Notes under the pieces: generated by a model
The model's input: only the letters and a program-made list of their open reading frames with translations
Databases searched by the model: none
What the model was told of the DNA's origin: nothing
Program-made: the position numbers and the translations under genes
Shown: positions 1 to 9,630 of the stretch, piece after piece
Numbering within the stretch: the stretch's first letter is position 1
Layout of the letters: the number at the start of each line of letters is the position of its first letter
Assembly (NCBI RefSeq): GCF_001553685.1
Contig: NZ_CP014264.1
Span: 504,001-568,000, forward strand
Direction of reading: 5' to 3'
DNA length: 64,000 nucleotides
Source: Streptococcus sp. oral taxon 431
GTDB taxonomy: Bacteria; Bacillota; Bacilli; Lactobacillales; Streptococcaceae

Positions 1-105
1 GAATTGGTATCTCGGAAGCCGATTTTACCAAGCAAGGAAGAATTGGAAGCCAATAATCGTTCCCACTCAGCCAAGCTACGAGTGGCAAGAAAAATTCACA
101 AGTAA
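1..105 (+). CDS. rsmH: RsmH (MraW) 16S rRNA m4C1402 methyltransferase, C-terminal fragment
   Basis: Only the last 34 codons are in the window, in frame 1, ending with TAA at 103-105. The tail reads like the basic C-terminus of RsmH (…[11 protein letters not shown]). The call rests mainly on position: in streptococci rsmH lies directly upstream of ftsL and pbp2X, as here, with a 9-nt gap. RsmH N4-methylates C1402 of 16S rRNA in the P site. The catalytic domain lies outside the window, so it cannot be checked. Confidence 0.8.
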   Translation, partial: ELVSRKPILPSKEELEANNRSHSAKLRVARKIHK

Positions 106-114
106 GAGGAAATA

Positions 115-432
115 ATGGCAGAAACAAGAGGAACAACGAGCCAATTGCTACAAGCTCGTATAAAAAAATTTTCACGTGTTGAAAAGGCTTTTTACCTTTC
201 AATTGCCATCACAGCCCTTGTCTTAGCAATCAGTGTAGTCTATATGCAGACTCAACTTTTGCAGGTTCAGAGTGATTTGACAACAGTCAATTCACAAATT
301 GAGGAAAAAAAGACAGAGTTGGATGATGCTAAACAAGAAGTTAATGAATTGATCCGATCAGAACGTTTGACCGGGATTGCAAATTCTCAAGACTTGCAAT
401 TAAATAATGAAAATATCCGATCGGCGGAGTAG
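115..432 (+). CDS. ftsL: Cell division protein FtsL
   Basis: A 105-residue bitopic membrane protein. It has a basic cytoplasmic N-terminus, one hydrophobic segment at about residues 28-45, then a heptad-rich coiled coil (about 48-85) outside the cell. FtsL pairs with DivIB and DivIC at the septum and helps recruit and activate the division synthase FtsW/PBP2x. The ATG at 115 follows an AGAGGA ribosome binding site. It lies between rsmH and pbp2X with very short gaps, so the genes are one operon. FtsL sequence is poorly conserved; the call combines topology with position. Confidence 0.9.
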   Translation: MAETRGTTSQLLQARIKKFSRVEKAFYLSIAITALVLAISVVYMQTQLLQVQSDLTTVNSQIEEKKTELDDAKQEVNELIRSERLTGIANSQDLQLNNENIRSAE

Positions 433-435
433 TAA

Positions 436-2691
436 ATGAAAAACTGGAAAGAAAGAATCATACGCTTTGCCATTAAAAATCGCAAATCTCCAGCAGAAAA
501 CCGCAGACTAGTGGGAAAGAATTTGAGCCTTCTGGCCGTCTTTCTCTTTGCTGTTTTTTTGGTTAACTTTGCGGTAATTATTGGTACAGGCTCAAAATTT
601 GGTGTTGACCTAGTCAAAGAAGCTTATAAGGTTCATCAAACGACTCGAACAGTCCCTGCTAAGAGGGGGACCATTTATGATCGTAATGGAACTCCGATTG
701 CAGAAGATGCAACCTCCTATAATGTTTATGCGGTCATTGATAAGGATTATAAGTCTGCGAATGGAGATATTCTATATGTTGAGGAATCTCAGTACAATAA
801 GGTAGCCGAAATTTTCCATAAGTACTTGGATATGGAGGAGACCTACGTCAAAGATCAACTCTCTCAACCCAATCTCAAACAGGTTTCCTTTGGTGTCAAA
901 GGAAATGGGATTACCTACGCTAATATGATGTCCATTAAACAGGATTTGGAAACTGCTAAGGTCGAGGGTGTTAACTTTACCACTAGTCCCAACCGAAGTT
1001 ATCCAAATGGGAAATTTGCTTCATCATTTATTGGTTTAGCCCAGTTACATGAAAATGAAGATGGGACAAAAAGTCTCATTGGAACGTCTGGTGTCGAGAG
1101 CTCCTTAAATAGCTTGCTGGCAGGGACAGACGGCATTATTACCTATGAAAAAGATCGTTTAGGTAATATTGTTCCAGGTACGGAACAAGTCACCCAACAA
1201 ACAGTAAATGGAAAAGATGTCTACACGACCTTATCCAGTCCATTGCAGTCCTTTATGGAAAGTCAAATGGATGCCTTTCAAGAAAAAGTTAAGGGCAAGT
1301 ACATGAATGCGACCTTGGTTAGTGCCAAGACAGGGGAAATTCTTGCCACTACCCAAAGACCGACTTTTGATGCAAATACAAAAGAAGGCCTAACAGATGA
1401 TTTTGTTTGGCGAAATATCCTCTATCAAAGTAACTATGAGCCAGGTTCGACCATGAAGGTTATGACCCTAGCTGCGGCTATTGACAATAAAACCTTCTCT
1501 GGAGGCGAATACTTTAATAGTAGTGAATTGAAGGTAGCTGATGCGACTATCAGAGACTGGGATGTTAATGATGGTTTATCAGCTGGGAGTATAATGACAT
1601 ACTCGCAAGGTTTTGCTCACTCAAGTAATGTGGGGATGACCTTGCTCCAACAAAAGATGGGGGATGCTACTTGGTTAGAATACCTCAATCGATTTAAGTT
1701 TGGAGTTCCAACCCGTTTTGGTATGCCTGATGAGTATGCTGGACAACTACCTGCAGATAACGTTGTTAATATTGCCATGAGTGCCTTTGGTCAAGGGATT
1801 TCTGTTACCCAAACCCAGATGCTCCGCGCTTTTACTGCCATTGCTAATGATGGGGTTATGCTAGAGCCTAAGTTTATCAGTGCCCTTTATGATCCTAATG
1901 ATCAGACAGTACGGAAGTCCAAAAAGGAAATTGTAGGTAATCCTGTATCAAAAGAAGCGGCTAGTCTGACTCGAGAAAATATGATTTTGGTTGGTACAGA
2001 TCCTGTTTATGGTACAATGTACAATAAACTTACCGGTAAACCAATCGTTACTGTACCTGGTCAGACTGTTTCTGTAAAATCAGGAACTGCCCAGATTGCT
2101 GACGAACAAAAAGGGGGATACTTAAAGGGAGGCACCAACTATATCTACTCAGTAGTATCGATGAATCCGAGTGAAAATCCTGATTTTATCCTCTATGTGA
2201 CAGTTCAACAACCAGAACATATTACTTCAGTACAACTAGGAGAGTTTTCTAACCCGATTTTGGAGCGAGCTTCAGCCATGAAAGAGACGCTCAATCTTCA
2301 ATCTGCGGCTAAGAATTTGGACCAAGTGACAACTACAACTAGTTATGCCATGCCTAGCATTAAGGACTCTAGCCCTGGAGATTTAGCTGAAGAACTCCGT
2401 CGTAACCTTGTACAACCAATTGTTATCGGTTCGGGAACAAAAATCAAAGAAAGCTCTGTAGCAGAAGGAACCAATCTAGATGCCAATCAGCAAATTTTAC
2501 TCCTTTCAGATAAGGTAGAAGAGATGCCTGACTTATATGGATGGTCTAAGAAAAATGTTGAAACCTTTGCCAAATGGCTGAATCTTGAAGTTGAGTTTGA
2601 AGGTACAGGAGAAACTGTTAAAAAGCAAAGTGTTCGTTCTAATACAGCTTTAAAAGATTTACAGAAAATAAAAATAACATTAGGAGATTAG
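436..2691 (+). CDS. pbp2X: Penicillin-binding protein 2X (division transpeptidase)
   Basis: A 751-residue class B PBP that cross-links septal peptidoglycan. An N-terminal membrane anchor (about residues 28-50) is followed by the dimerisation domain. The transpeptidase domain has STMK at 338-341 (catalytic Ser338), SSN at 396-398 and KSG at 548-550. Two PASTA domains end the protein, the last containing the MPDLYGW stretch. It is one residue longer than the 750-residue pneumococcal protein I remember and differs from it at many positions, as expected for another mitis-group species. The residue after the active serine is Thr (susceptible-type), but Val precedes KSG where pneumococcal R6 has Leu. 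It starts 3 nt after ftsL and ends 1 nt before mraY. Confidence 0.97.
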   Translation: MKNWKERIIRFAIKNRKSPAENRRLVGKNLSLLAVFLFAVFLVNFAVIIGTGSKFGVDLVKEAYKVHQTTRTVPAKRGTIYDRNGTPIAEDATSYNVYAVIDKDYKSANGDILYVEESQYNKVAEIFHKYLDMEETYVKDQLSQPNLKQVSFGVKGNGITYANMMSIKQDLETAKVEGVNFTTSPNRSYPNGKFASSFIGLAQLHENEDGTKSLIGTSGVESSLNSLLAGTDGIITYEKDRLGNIVPGTEQVTQQTVNGKDVYTTLSSPLQSFMESQMDAFQEKVKGKYMNATLVSAKTGEILATTQRPTFDANTKEGLTDDFVWRNILYQSNYEPGSTMKVMTLAAAIDNKTFSGGEYFNSSELKVADATIRDWDVNDGLSAGSIMTYSQGFAHSSNVGMTLLQQKMGDATWLEYLNRFKFGVPTRFGMPDEYAGQLPADNVVNIAMSAFGQGISVTQTQMLRAFTAIANDGVMLEPKFISALYDPNDQTVRKSKKEIVGNPVSKEAASLTRENMILVGTDPVYGTMYNKLTGKPIVTVPGQTVSVKSGTAQIADEQKGGYLKGGTNYIYSVVSMNPSENPDFILYVTVQQPEHITSVQLGEFSNPILERASAMKETLNLQSAAKNLDQVTTTTSYAMPSIKDSSPGDLAEELRRNLVQPIVIGSGTKIKESSVAEGTNLDANQQILLLSDKVEEMPDLYGWSKKNVETFAKWLNLEVEFEGTGETVKKQSVRSNTALKDLQKIKITLGD

Positions 2692-2692
2692 A

Positions 2693-3673
2693 ATGCTTAT
2701 TTCTATCTTTGCTGGAGTGATTGCCTTTATTCTAACAGTCATAGGAATTCCAGCCTTTATCCGTTTTTACCACAAAGCACAGATTACCGGTCAACAGATG
2801 CATGAGGATGTCAAACAACACCAAGCAAAAGCTGGGACACCAACAATGGGAGGACTCGTCTTTCTCCTAGCAGGAGTTTTAGTTAGTCTGGTCCTTGCTC
2901 TCATGACTAATCAATTAACCAATAATGTCGGAATGATCCTCTTTATCCTGGTCTTATATGGTTTGGTCGGTTTCTTGGATGATTTCCTCAAGGTTTTCCG
3001 CAAAATCAATGAAGGACTTAATCCTAAACAAAAACTCTTGCTCCAGTTAGTCGGAGGAGTGATCTTCTATTTCTTCTATGAAAGAGGAGGAGATATCTTA
3101 AATGTATTTGGTTATCCCTTGCATTTAGGAGTTCTGTATATTCTCTTTGCCCTCTTCTGGTTAGTTGGTTTTTCAAATGCAGTTAATCTGACTGACGGAA
3201 TCGATGGCTTGGCAAGTATTTCTGTTGTGATTAGCCTATCTGCCTATGGAGTGATTGCCTATGTGCAAAATCAGCTCGATATCTTACTAGTGATTGTAGC
3301 TATGATTGGTGGTCTTCTTGGCTTCTTTGTCTTTAACCACAAGCCTGCTAAAGTTTTCATGGGAGATGTAGGTAGCCTAGCCCTTGGAGGGATGTTGGCG
3401 GCTATTTCCATGGCACTGCACCAAGAATGGACGCTGCTTTTGATTGGTCTAGTGTATGTCTTTGAAACAACATCTGTTATGATGCAAGTCACCTACTTTA
3501 AGTTGACTGGAGGAAAACGTATCTTCCGTATGACACCAGTTCACCATCATTTTGAGTTGGGGGGCTTTTCTGGGAAAGGCCAAGCTTGGAGTGAGTGGAA
3601 GGTCGACTTCTTTTTCTGGGGAGTGGGCTTATTCGCTAGTCTCTTGACTTTGGCTTTCATGTATTTGTTCTAA
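2693..3673 (+). CDS. mraY: Phospho-N-acetylmuramoyl-pentapeptide-transferase MraY
   Basis: A 326-residue polytopic membrane enzyme that transfers phospho-MurNAc-pentapeptide from UDP to undecaprenyl phosphate, giving lipid I. Family motifs are visible: GTPTMGG near the N-terminus, FLDDFLK with the conserved Asp pair, [22 protein letters not shown], and TPVHHHFEL near the C-terminus. The length is normal. AGGAG lies just before the ATG. It closes the ftsL-pbp2X-mraY operon and is followed by a terminator-like hairpin. Confidence 0.98.
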   Translation: MLISIFAGVIAFILTVIGIPAFIRFYHKAQITGQQMHEDVKQHQAKAGTPTMGGLVFLLAGVLVSLVLALMTNQLTNNVGMILFILVLYGLVGFLDDFLKVFRKINEGLNPKQKLLLQLVGGVIFYFFYERGGDILNVFGYPLHLGVLYILFALFWLVGFSNAVNLTDGIDGLASISVVISLSAYGVIAYVQNQLDILLVIVAMIGGLLGFFVFNHKPAKVFMGDVGSLALGGMLAAISMALHQEWTLLLIGLVYVFETTSVMMQVTYFKLTGGKRIFRMTPVHHHFELGGFSGKGQAWSEWKVDFFFWGVGLFASLLTLAFMYLF

Positions 3674-3697
3674 AAAGAGAGTGTGGAATCATCAGAT

Positions 3698-3726
3698 AGA
3701 GAAGGATTAAGTTCCTTCTCTTTTCT
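3698..3726 (+). terminator. Intrinsic terminator after mraY
   Basis: AGAGAAGGA pairs perfectly with TCCTTCTCT around a 6-nt loop and is followed by a short T-rich run. It ends the wall-synthesis operon. Confidence 0.75.
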
Positions 3727-3799
3727 ATTTCCATCAGTTTATTGCATCCCCTTCTCAAAAATAGGTAAATTTATGGTAAAATGGAAATAGAAAGTTGAA

Positions 3800-4330
3800 A
3801 TGATGAGTTATTTTAAAAAGTATAGATTTGACAAATCCAAGTTTAAGTTAGGGATGCGAACTTTCAAGACAGGGATCGCTGTTTTTTTAGTTCTCATGAT
3901 TTTTGGTTTTTTTGGTTGGAAAGGACTTCAGATTGGAGCCTTGACTGCAGTTTTTAGTTTAAGAGAAGACTTTGACAAGAGTGTTCATTTTGGTACTTCT
4001 CGTATTCTCGGAAATAGTATCGGTGGTTTTTATGCCCTGATTTTCTTTCTCTTAAATAATCTTTTTCATGGCGCCTTCTGGGTAACTCTCCTTGTTGTTC
4101 CAATTTGTACCATGTTAACCATTATGACAAATGTTGCTATGAACAATAAAGCAGGTGTTATCGGTGGAGTTGCGGCTATGTTGATTATTACCTTATCAAT
4201 TCCAAACGGTGAGACAGTTTTGTACGTGTTTGCTCGAGTTTTTGAAACCTTTATGGGTGTTTTTGTAGCAATTCTTGTAAATTACGATATTGATCGTTTA
4301 CGGAGCATTTTACTGAAAAAAACAAAATAA
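3800..4330 (+). CDS. FUSC/aromatic acid exporter-like (ArAE) membrane protein
   Basis: A 176-residue protein with about four or five hydrophobic segments. Its length and N-terminal motif (MRTFKTGIAVFL, then FSLREDFDKS) resemble the ArAE_1/DUF939 family of short FUSC-type membrane proteins in Firmicutes. The substrate is unknown. The start is ambiguous: two adjacent ATGs (3800 and 3803) follow only a weak purine-rich ribosome binding site. It sits just upstream of the glnR promoter; the GlnR box begins the base after its stop codon. I recall the same neighbour before glnR in pneumococcus. Confidence 0.75.
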   Translation: MMSYFKKYRFDKSKFKLGMRTFKTGIAVFLVLMIFGFFGWKGLQIGALTAVFSLREDFDKSVHFGTSRILGNSIGGFYALIFFLLNNLFHGAFWVTLLVVPICTMLTIMTNVAMNNKAGVIGGVAAMLIITLSIPNGETVLYVFARVFETFMGVFVAILVNYDIDRLRSILLKKTK

Positions 4331-4347
4331 TGTCACAAGATATAACA
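4331..4347 (+). promoter_or_regulatory. GlnR box (GlnR/TnrA-type operator)
   Basis: TGTCA-N7-TAACA matches the published GlnR consensus TGTNA-N7-TNACA exactly. It lies directly upstream of the -35 of the glnR promoter. This fits feedback repression of glnRA by GlnR with feedback-inhibited glutamine synthetase. Confidence 0.9.
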
Positions 4348-4354
4348 TTATTGA

Positions 4355-4383
4355 TTGACGATTGAATTTTTTTAGACTATAAT
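4355..4383 (+). promoter_or_regulatory. glnRA promoter
   Basis: TTGACG (4355-4360) and a perfect TATAAT (4378-4383) are separated by 17 nt. The promoter lies 22 nt upstream of the chosen glnR ATG. Confidence 0.9.
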
Positions 4384-4405
4384 AGACAGAAAGAAGGAAG
4401 TGTAC

Positions 4406-4762
4406 ATGAAGGAAAAAGAATTTCGTCGCAATATGGCAGTTTTTCCTATTGGTAGTGTTATGAAGCTGACCGATCTTTCGGCGCGCCAAATTCGTTACTA
4501 TGAAGACCAGGAATTGATTAAACCTGATCGCAACGAAGGTAATCGCCGTATGTATTCTTTGAATGATATGGATCGATTGCTTGAGATTAAAGATTATATC
4601 TCTGAAGGTCTGAACATTGCTGCCATCAAGAAAAAATATGCTGAACGTGAGGCGAAGTCTAAAAAACCAGTGAGTCAAACTGAAGTGCGTAGAGCGCTTC
4701 GGAATGAAGTTCTCCAGCAAAGTCGCTTCGCTTCTCAACAATCACCTTTTGGTCGCGGTTAG
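4406..4762 (+). CDS. glnR: GlnR, MerR-family nitrogen regulator
   Basis: A 118-residue MerR-type repressor. The winged helix-turn-helix lies near the N-terminus ([20 protein letters not shown]), with a short dimerisation region and a flexible C-terminal tail (…SPFGRG) used to sense glutamine synthetase. I chose ATG 4406 over the in-frame GTG at 4400 because GGAAG then has normal spacing and the protein begins MKEKEF, the usual start. It represses glnRA and other nitrogen genes when glutamine is plentiful. It is co-transcribed with glnA. Confidence 0.97.
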   Translation: MKEKEFRRNMAVFPIGSVMKLTDLSARQIRYYEDQELIKPDRNEGNRRMYSLNDMDRLLEIKDYISEGLNIAAIKKKYAEREAKSKKPVSQTEVRRALRNEVLQQSRFASQQSPFGRG

Positions 4763-4797
4763 GCAACCGCAAGTCGTCATATATAAGGAGAAAAACC

Positions 4798-6144
4798 ATG
4801 CCAATCACAGCTGCAGATATTCGTCGTGAAGTTAAGGAAAAAAATGTAACCTTTATCCGTCTCATGTTTTCAGATATTTTGGGAACTATGAAAAACGTCG
4901 AAATTCCTGCTACAGATGAACAACTAGACAAGGTCTTGTCAAATAAGGCTATGTTTGATGGATCTTCTATTGAAGGGTTTGTTCGTATCAACGAATCAGA
5001 TATGTACCTCTACCCTGACTTGGACACTTGGACAGTCTTTCCTTGGGGAGATGAGAACGGTAGTGTCGCAGGATTGATCTGTGATGTCTATACAACAGAA
5101 GGGGAACCATTTGCGGGAGACCCTCGTGGAAACCTCAAACGTGCTCTTCGTCACATGGAAGAAGTTGGATTCAAATCTTTCAACCTTGGACCAGAGCCAG
5201 AATTCTTCCTATTTAAGCTTGATGAAAATGGAGATCCAACTCTTGAGGTAAATGACAAGGGTGGTTACTTTGATTTGGCACCTACTGACCTTGCTGACAA
5301 CACTCGTCGTGAGATTGTGAATGTCTTGACCAAAATGGGATTTGAAGTTGAAGCAAGTCACCACGAAGTTGCTGTAGGTCAACATGAGATTGACTTTAAG
5401 TACGATGAAGTTCTTCGTGCTTGTGATAAGATTCAAATCTTTAAACTCGTTGTAAAAACAATTGCGCGTAAACATGGTCTCTATGCAACCTTTATGGCTA
5501 AACCAAAATTTGGTATCGCTGGTTCAGGTATGCACTGCAATATGTCTTTGTTTGATGCTGAGGGAAATAATGCCTTCTTTGATCCAAATGATCCAAAAGG
5601 AATGCAGTTATCAGAAACTGCTTACTACTTCCTTGGTGGTTTGATCAAACATGCCTACAACTATACAGCTATCATGAACCCAACCGTTAACTCATACAAA
5701 CGTTTGGTTCCAGGCTACGAAGCCCCTGTTTACATCGCTTGGGCTGGCCGTAACCGTTCACCGCTTGTCCGTGTACCAGCTTCACGCGGAATGGGAACAC
5801 GTTTGGAGTTGCGCTCGGTGGACCCAATGGCAAACCCTTATATTGCTATGGCTGTTCTTTTGGAAGTCGGTTTGAACGGTATCGAAAACAAAATTGAAGC
5901 ACCAGCACCAATCGAAGAAAATATCTACATCATGACTGCTGAAGAGCGTAAAGAGGCTGGCATCACAGACCTTCCATCAACTCTTCACAATGCTTTGAAA
6001 GCTTTGACAGAAGACGAAGTGGTTAAAGCAGCTCTAGGTGAGCACATCTATACTAGCTTCCTTGAAGCCAAACGCATCGAGTGGGCAAGCTATGCAACTT
6101 TTGTCTCACAATGGGAAATTGATAACTACCTAGATCTTTACTAA
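4798..6144 (+). CDS. glnA: Glutamine synthetase, type I
   Basis: A 448-residue GSI enzyme making glutamine from glutamate, ammonia and ATP in the cytoplasm. Visible family motifs are [10 protein letters not shown] in the N-terminal beta-grasp region, the metal-binding GPEPEFF, the ATP-site [12 protein letters not shown], and the glutamate-site NRSPLVRVP. It lacks the adenylylated-tyrosine loop insertion of the GSI-beta type. This fits the Gram-positive GSI-alpha enzyme regulated through GlnR. AAGGAG lies 7 nt before the ATG, and the gene is directly downstream of glnR. Confidence 0.98.
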   Translation: MPITAADIRREVKEKNVTFIRLMFSDILGTMKNVEIPATDEQLDKVLSNKAMFDGSSIEGFVRINESDMYLYPDLDTWTVFPWGDENGSVAGLICDVYTTEGEPFAGDPRGNLKRALRHMEEVGFKSFNLGPEPEFFLFKLDENGDPTLEVNDKGGYFDLAPTDLADNTRREIVNVLTKMGFEVEASHHEVAVGQHEIDFKYDEVLRACDKIQIFKLVVKTIARKHGLYATFMAKPKFGIAGSGMHCNMSLFDAEGNNAFFDPNDPKGMQLSETAYYFLGGLIKHAYNYTAIMNPTVNSYKRLVPGYEAPVYIAWAGRNRSPLVRVPASRGMGTRLELRSVDPMANPYIAMAVLLEVGLNGIENKIEAPAPIEENIYIMTAEERKEAGITDLPSTLHNALKALTEDEVVKAALGEHIYTSFLEAKRIEWASYATFVSQWEIDNYLDLY

Positions 6145-6153
6145 TGATAAATC

Positions 6154-6186
6154 AAAAAGATTGTCCGTGAGGACGATCTTTTTTTC
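6154..6186 (+). terminator. Intrinsic terminator of glnRA
   Basis: AAAGATTGTCC and GGACGATCTTT pair around GTGA with one G-T wobble, followed by a T run. Confidence 0.85.
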
Positions 6187-6238
6187 TTGCATTTTATATC
6201 GAGGTGTGATATATTTTATGTAACGAAGTGCGATATAT
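6187..6238 (+). promoter_or_regulatory. Promoter of the padR operon with direct-repeat operator
   Basis: TTGCAT (6187-6192), 17 nt and TATATT (6210-6215) form a plausible promoter. The repeats CGAGGTGTGATATAT (6200-6214) and CGAAGTGCGATATAT (6224-6238) are 24 nt apart, and the first overlaps the -10. They are likely binding sites for the PadR protein encoded next, giving autorepression. Which regulator binds here is inferred. Confidence 0.6.
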
Positions 6239-6263
6239 CGAACTGAATAGGAGGTCTGGTTAA

Positions 6264-6584
6264 ATGGAATTAACAGATAAGATTAGGCGTGTCTACATTC
6301 CCATGACTGAAACGGGATTTTATATTCTGTTCTGTCTGCAAAAGGAGAACCATGGCTATGGTATTACGCAAACGGTCAAAGAAATGACAGATTCGCAGGT
6401 TTCGATTAGTCCTGGAACCATGTATGGAACCTTGTCAAAGATGGAAAAGGATGGTTTGATTTCCTTTGTCCGAGAAGAGGAAAAACGAAAAATCTATCAG
6501 ATAACAGACTTGGGCCGAAAAGTTTTAGATATTGAGTTGAAACGTATTGAACGACTCTACAGAAACAGTCGGGAGGAGCTTTGA
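6264..6584 (+). CDS. PadR-family transcriptional regulator
   Basis: A 106-residue winged-helix protein of the short PadR type. Its core reads GYGITQTVKEM, then ISPGTMYGTLSKMEKDGLI, then the wing (KRKIYQITDLGRKVLD). PadR proteins are usually local repressors of an adjacent membrane or transport operon. The two following genes encode DUF2812 membrane proteins, a common partner of PadR. Its stop overlaps the next ATG by one base, so translation is coupled. AGGAGG precedes the ATG. The inducer is unknown. Confidence 0.92.
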   Translation: MELTDKIRRVYIPMTETGFYILFCLQKENHGYGITQTVKEMTDSQVSISPGTMYGTLSKMEKDGLISFVREEEKRKIYQITDLGRKVLDIELKRIERLYRNSREEL

Positions 6585-7159
6585 TGGAAAAGAAAGTTGT
6601 TTATAGGATTTGTACCATTGCGGATTATGATAGAGAGGCTCTCTATCTCAGAGAAATGCATGCTCAAGGCTGGAAACTTAAGGAAGTAAGTTACTCTAAC
6701 TTAGTGGTTGCGGTTAAGTATACTTTTGAAGAGTGCCAACCGGAGCAGGTGGTTTATCAGTTGGACTTTTATCCTATGAAAAAGTCAGAGAGAGCTTCCT
6801 ATTTACAACTGTTTAAAGATTTTGGCTGGGAGCATATTACAAACTTTAATGGGTTTTCCTATTTTAGAAAGCTTTATTCTGGAGTTGAGTCGGATGCCGA
6901 GTTTGAAATTTATAATGACGCGGCCGGGAAGTTAGCAATGGTCAAGAAGATTTTAACAATGCGGATGCTTCCTATTTTGCTTCTCTTTTTAGCTCTACTA
7001 CCGATTTTATCAAAGTTTGTCAGTGGAGGTAGTCATTTCAGTTGGGAAATGTTTTTGATTGTTATCATAGATTGTACTCTATTGATAGTTTTTGCGATTC
7101 AGATTTCATATGTTTTTTGGAGATTGTTTCAAAAGTGGAAAGAATTATCTGATAAATAG
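6584..7159 (+). CDS. DUF2812 domain-containing membrane protein (first copy)
   Basis: A 191-residue protein. The N-terminal DUF2812 domain (about residues 5-105; YDREALYLREMHAQGWKLKE, then Y-Q-LDFYP) is followed by two hydrophobic helices at about 126-150 and 155-180. I chose ATG 6584 over an in-frame TTG one codon earlier because it overlaps the padR stop and follows GGGAGGAG. The biochemical function of DUF2812 proteins is unknown to me. The family is often encoded beside PadR regulators, as here, which suggests a regulated envelope-response module. Confidence 0.85.
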   Translation: MEKKVVYRICTIADYDREALYLREMHAQGWKLKEVSYSNLVVAVKYTFEECQPEQVVYQLDFYPMKKSERASYLQLFKDFGWEHITNFNGFSYFRKLYSGVESDAEFEIYNDAAGKLAMVKKILTMRMLPILLLFLALLPILSKFVSGGSHFSWEMFLIVIIDCTLLIVFAIQISYVFWRLFQKWKELSDK

Positions 7160-7180
7160 AACCATTTTGGAGGTTAGACA

Positions 7181-7687
7181 ATGAATAGCAAAGTACAATT
7201 TCGAATGTTTACCATTTTTGATTTGGATAAGGTAGAAGATTATTTGCATGAGATGCATTTGAAAGGTTGGAAATTTAAATCGAATCGTTTTGGCTTTTTC
7301 TATTTTGAACAATGCCGACCAGATGATGTAATTTACCTTGTGTGGAATACTAGCTACCTTAGAAAAAATGAGGTAGATTTACAAAGTATTAAGGATAGAG
7401 GATGGGAATTTGTGGAAAATTGTTCTTATACTGTTTTTCGAAAAGCAACTTGTGATGTAGATTTAAATGATCAATCTTTCATGAACAATCATCTTCGATG
7501 GGATGTTGTGAAATCTGGACTTCGTACATCGATAGTTTCTATCTCTGGAGGTCTAGTTGTTTGTATGAGTCTGTTTCGCGAAAGCCTCTCTCATTCTTTC
7601 TTCCTTATTTTTGCCCTATATGCTCTTATGATTACTTATCTAATCTATAGTTTTTACAGACTTAAACGGAAATATCTGGTTGATTGA
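7181..7687 (+). CDS. DUF2812 domain-containing membrane protein (second copy)
   Basis: A 168-residue paralogue of the preceding gene, with the same opening pattern (RMFTIFDLDKVEDYLHEMHLKGWKFK) and two C-terminal membrane segments (about 115-135 and 140-158). It is shorter and has diverged considerably. It lies 21 nt downstream with its own GGAGG, so it is the third gene of the padR operon. The two copies may form a hetero-oligomer; this is inferred only from their tandem arrangement. Confidence 0.83.
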   Translation: MNSKVQFRMFTIFDLDKVEDYLHEMHLKGWKFKSNRFGFFYFEQCRPDDVIYLVWNTSYLRKNEVDLQSIKDRGWEFVENCSYTVFRKATCDVDLNDQSFMNNHLRWDVVKSGLRTSIVSISGGLVVCMSLFRESLSHSFFLIFALYALMITYLIYSFYRLKRKYLVD

Positions 7688-7716
7688 CAATAGTTTCTAG
7701 GTCCTCAGACTGATTT

Positions 7717-7743
7717 TTAGCACTCTTGGCAAAAGAGTGCTAA
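7717..7743 (+). promoter_or_regulatory. CIRCE operator 1 upstream of hrcA
   Basis: TTAGCACTC-N9-GAGTGCTAA is a perfect CIRCE inverted repeat, the binding site of the heat-shock repressor HrcA. It lies upstream of the -35 of the hrcA promoter. Confidence 0.95.
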
Positions 7744-7760
7744 TTTTTTGAGTTTTTGTC

Positions 7761-7788
7761 TTGACATTCTTTTCTAAGGGTGTATAAT
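7761..7788 (+). promoter_or_regulatory. hrcA-grpE-dnaK promoter
   Basis: TTGACA (7761-7766), 16 nt and TATAAT (7783-7788) form a near-consensus vegetative promoter. CIRCE operators lie on both sides, so HrcA can block it from either side. Confidence 0.9.
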
Positions 7789-7799
7789 AGAATCATAAG

Positions 7800-7826
7800 T
7801 TAGCACTTGGATGTGTCGAGTGCTAA
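7800..7826 (+). promoter_or_regulatory. CIRCE operator 2 upstream of hrcA
   Basis: TTAGCACTT-N9-GAGTGCTAA is a CIRCE element with one mismatch in the left arm. It lies 12 nt after the -10, so it overlaps the start of the transcript. Confidence 0.93.
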
Positions 7827-7854
7827 AAAAGATCTATCAGAGAGGAGTAGCGAG

Positions 7855-8889
7855 ATGGTTACAGAACGTCAGCAGAATATTTTAAATCTGATTATTGACA
7901 TCTTTACCAAAACGCACGAACCTGTTGGATCCAAAGCCTTGCAAGAGTCTATCAACTCTAGTAGTGCTACCATTCGAAATGATATGGCAGCTCTAGAAAA
8001 GCAAGGTTTGCTTGAAAAGGCTCATACTTCCAGTGGTCGGATGCCCAGTGTGGCTGGATTTCAATACTATGTCAAACACTCCCTATCCTTTGACCGTTTA
8101 GCTGAAAATCAAGTTTATGAGATTGTAAAAGCCTTTGATCAGGAGTTCTTCAAGCTTGAGGATATCCTTCAAGAGGCAACGAAAATCTTGTCAGACTTGA
8201 GTGGTTGTACGGTTGTAGCGCTAGATGTAGAACCAAGTAGGCAGAAGCTAACAGCTTTTGATATCGTTGTCCTCGGACAACATACAGCACTGGCAGTTTT
8301 TACGCTTGATGAGTCTAGAACAGTTACCAGTCAGTTTTTGATTCCGAGAAATTTCTTGCAGGAGGATTTAAATCGCCTCAAGACCATGATTCAAGAGCGT
8401 TTCCTGGATCAAACTGTTTTGGATATTCACTACAAGATTCGGACAGAGATTCCGCAAATTATCCAACGTTACTTTACAACAACGGATAATGTTATGGACC
8501 TCGTCGAACATATCTTTAAAGAAATGTTCAATGAAAATATCGTGGTTTCTGGCAAAGTCAATCTCTTGAATTTTGCTAATCTAGCAGCTTATCAGTTTTT
8601 TGATCAGCCACAAAAGGTTGCTTTGGAGATTCGAGAAAATCTGATTGGCGACCAGACGCAAAGTGTCCGAGTTGCGGATAGCCAAGAATCCTGTTTAGCT
8701 GACTTAGCAGTGATTAGCAGTAAGTTCCTGATTCCCTATCGTGGATTTGGAATCCTTGCGATTATAGGTCCGGTCAATCTGGATTATCAACAATTGGTCA
8801 ATCAACTCAATGTAGTTAATCGAGTTTTGACCATGAAGTTGACGGATTTTTACCGCTATCTCAGCAGTAATCACTATGAAGTGAATTAA
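7855..8889 (+). CDS. hrcA: HrcA heat-shock repressor
   Basis: A 344-residue repressor that binds CIRCE and is kept active by GroEL. The N-terminal winged helix ([14 protein letters not shown] … [24 protein letters not shown]) is followed by a GAF-like and dimerisation region. The frame is open upstream to a TTG at 7807, but that stretch lies inside CIRCE 2. ATG 7855 has AGAGGAG at good spacing and gives the conserved MVTERQ start. It is the first gene of the dnaK operon and autoregulates through two CIRCE sites. groESL in this window also carries a CIRCE. Confidence 0.97.
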   Translation: MVTERQQNILNLIIDIFTKTHEPVGSKALQESINSSSATIRNDMAALEKQGLLEKAHTSSGRMPSVAGFQYYVKHSLSFDRLAENQVYEIVKAFDQEFFKLEDILQEATKILSDLSGCTVVALDVEPSRQKLTAFDIVVLGQHTALAVFTLDESRTVTSQFLIPRNFLQEDLNRLKTMIQERFLDQTVLDIHYKIRTEIPQIIQRYFTTTDNVMDLVEHIFKEMFNENIVVSGKVNLLNFANLAAYQFFDQPQKVALEIRENLIGDQTQSVRVADSQESCLADLAVISSKFLIPYRGFGILAIIGPVNLDYQQLVNQLNVVNRVLTMKLTDFYRYLSSNHYEVN

Positions 8890-8915
8890 GATTGAAATCA
8901 TTAAAGGAGGCGAAA

Positions 8916-9431
8916 ATGGCCCAAGATATTAAAAATGAAGAAGTAAAAGAAGAGGAAGTTGTGGAAACAGCTGAAGAAACAGCTCCTGAGAAATCGGAAT
9001 TGGATTTGGCTAATGAACGTGCCGAGGAATTTGAAAACAAATATCTTCGTGCCCATGCAGAAATGCAAAACATTCAGCGCCGTGCCAATGAAGAGCGTCA
9101 ACTCTTGCAACGCTATCGTAGCCAAGATTTGGCAAAAGCAATCTTGCCATCACTTGATAACCTTGAACGTGCCCTTGCCGTCGAAGGGTTGACAGATGAT
9201 GTGAAGAAGGGCTTGGAAATGGTCCAAGAAAGTTTGATACATGCTCTGAAAGAAGAAGGAATTGAAGAAATTCCAGCAGATGGTGAATTTGACCATAACT
9301 ACCACATGGCCATTCAAACAGTTCCAGCAGATGACGAACATCCAGCAGATACCATCGCACAAGTCTTCCAAAAAGGCTACAAACTTCATGACCGCATCCT
9401 AAGACCGGCTATTGTAGTGGTTTATAACTAG
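8916..9431 (+). CDS. grpE: GrpE nucleotide exchange factor
   Basis: A 171-residue cochaperone that releases ADP from DnaK. An acidic N-terminal tail (about residues 5-33) leads into a long helix containing [15 protein letters not shown], and the C-terminal beta domain ends [14 protein letters not shown] chose ATG 8916, after AAAGGAGG, over the in-frame TTG at 8892, which gives the conserved MAQDI start. It lies 26 nt after hrcA. An unusually long, structured 374-nt gap separates it from dnaK. Confidence 0.97.
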   Translation: MAQDIKNEEVKEEEVVETAEETAPEKSELDLANERAEEFENKYLRAHAEMQNIQRRANEERQLLQRYRSQDLAKAILPSLDNLERALAVEGLTDDVKKGLEMVQESLIHALKEEGIEEIPADGEFDHNYHMAIQTVPADDEHPADTIAQVFQKGYKLHDRILRPAIVVVYN

Positions 9432-9630
9432 GCAATTCTGACGGTAGCTAAAGCAACTCGTCAGAAAACGGCAATCGCTATGGCGTTTGCCTAGCCTCCT
9501 TACTAACTCGTCGTCGAAATAATATCGATTTCGACTTCTCGTGTCGCAACTTATATACATTGAAACCTTGTCCGAAACGACAATAAACTATGAAAGAAAG
9601 ATAAGAAGCAAGCCGGAGGCTTGCAAGGAA
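9432..9630 (+). other. Structured grpE-dnaK intergenic region, 5' part
   Basis: This part has no credible gene. It holds a row of hairpins: CTGACG/CGTCAG (9438-9464); GGCAA-TCGC with GGCG-TTTGCC (9471-9492); GTCGAAAT-AATATCG-ATTTCGAC (9513-9535); and GCAAGCC-GGA-GGCTTGC (9608-9624). None has a clear T tract, so they look less like terminators than like RNA-processing or stability elements inside the hrcA-grpE-dnaK transcript. The third hairpin shares its flanks (CCTTACTA … GTCGNAA) and loop type with one at 11728-11764. Confidence 0.55.

Noticed and set aside
7807..7854. Upstream extension of hrcA from TTG 7807
   Set aside because: It overlaps CIRCE 2 and the transcript start, and ATG 7855 has the ribosome binding site.
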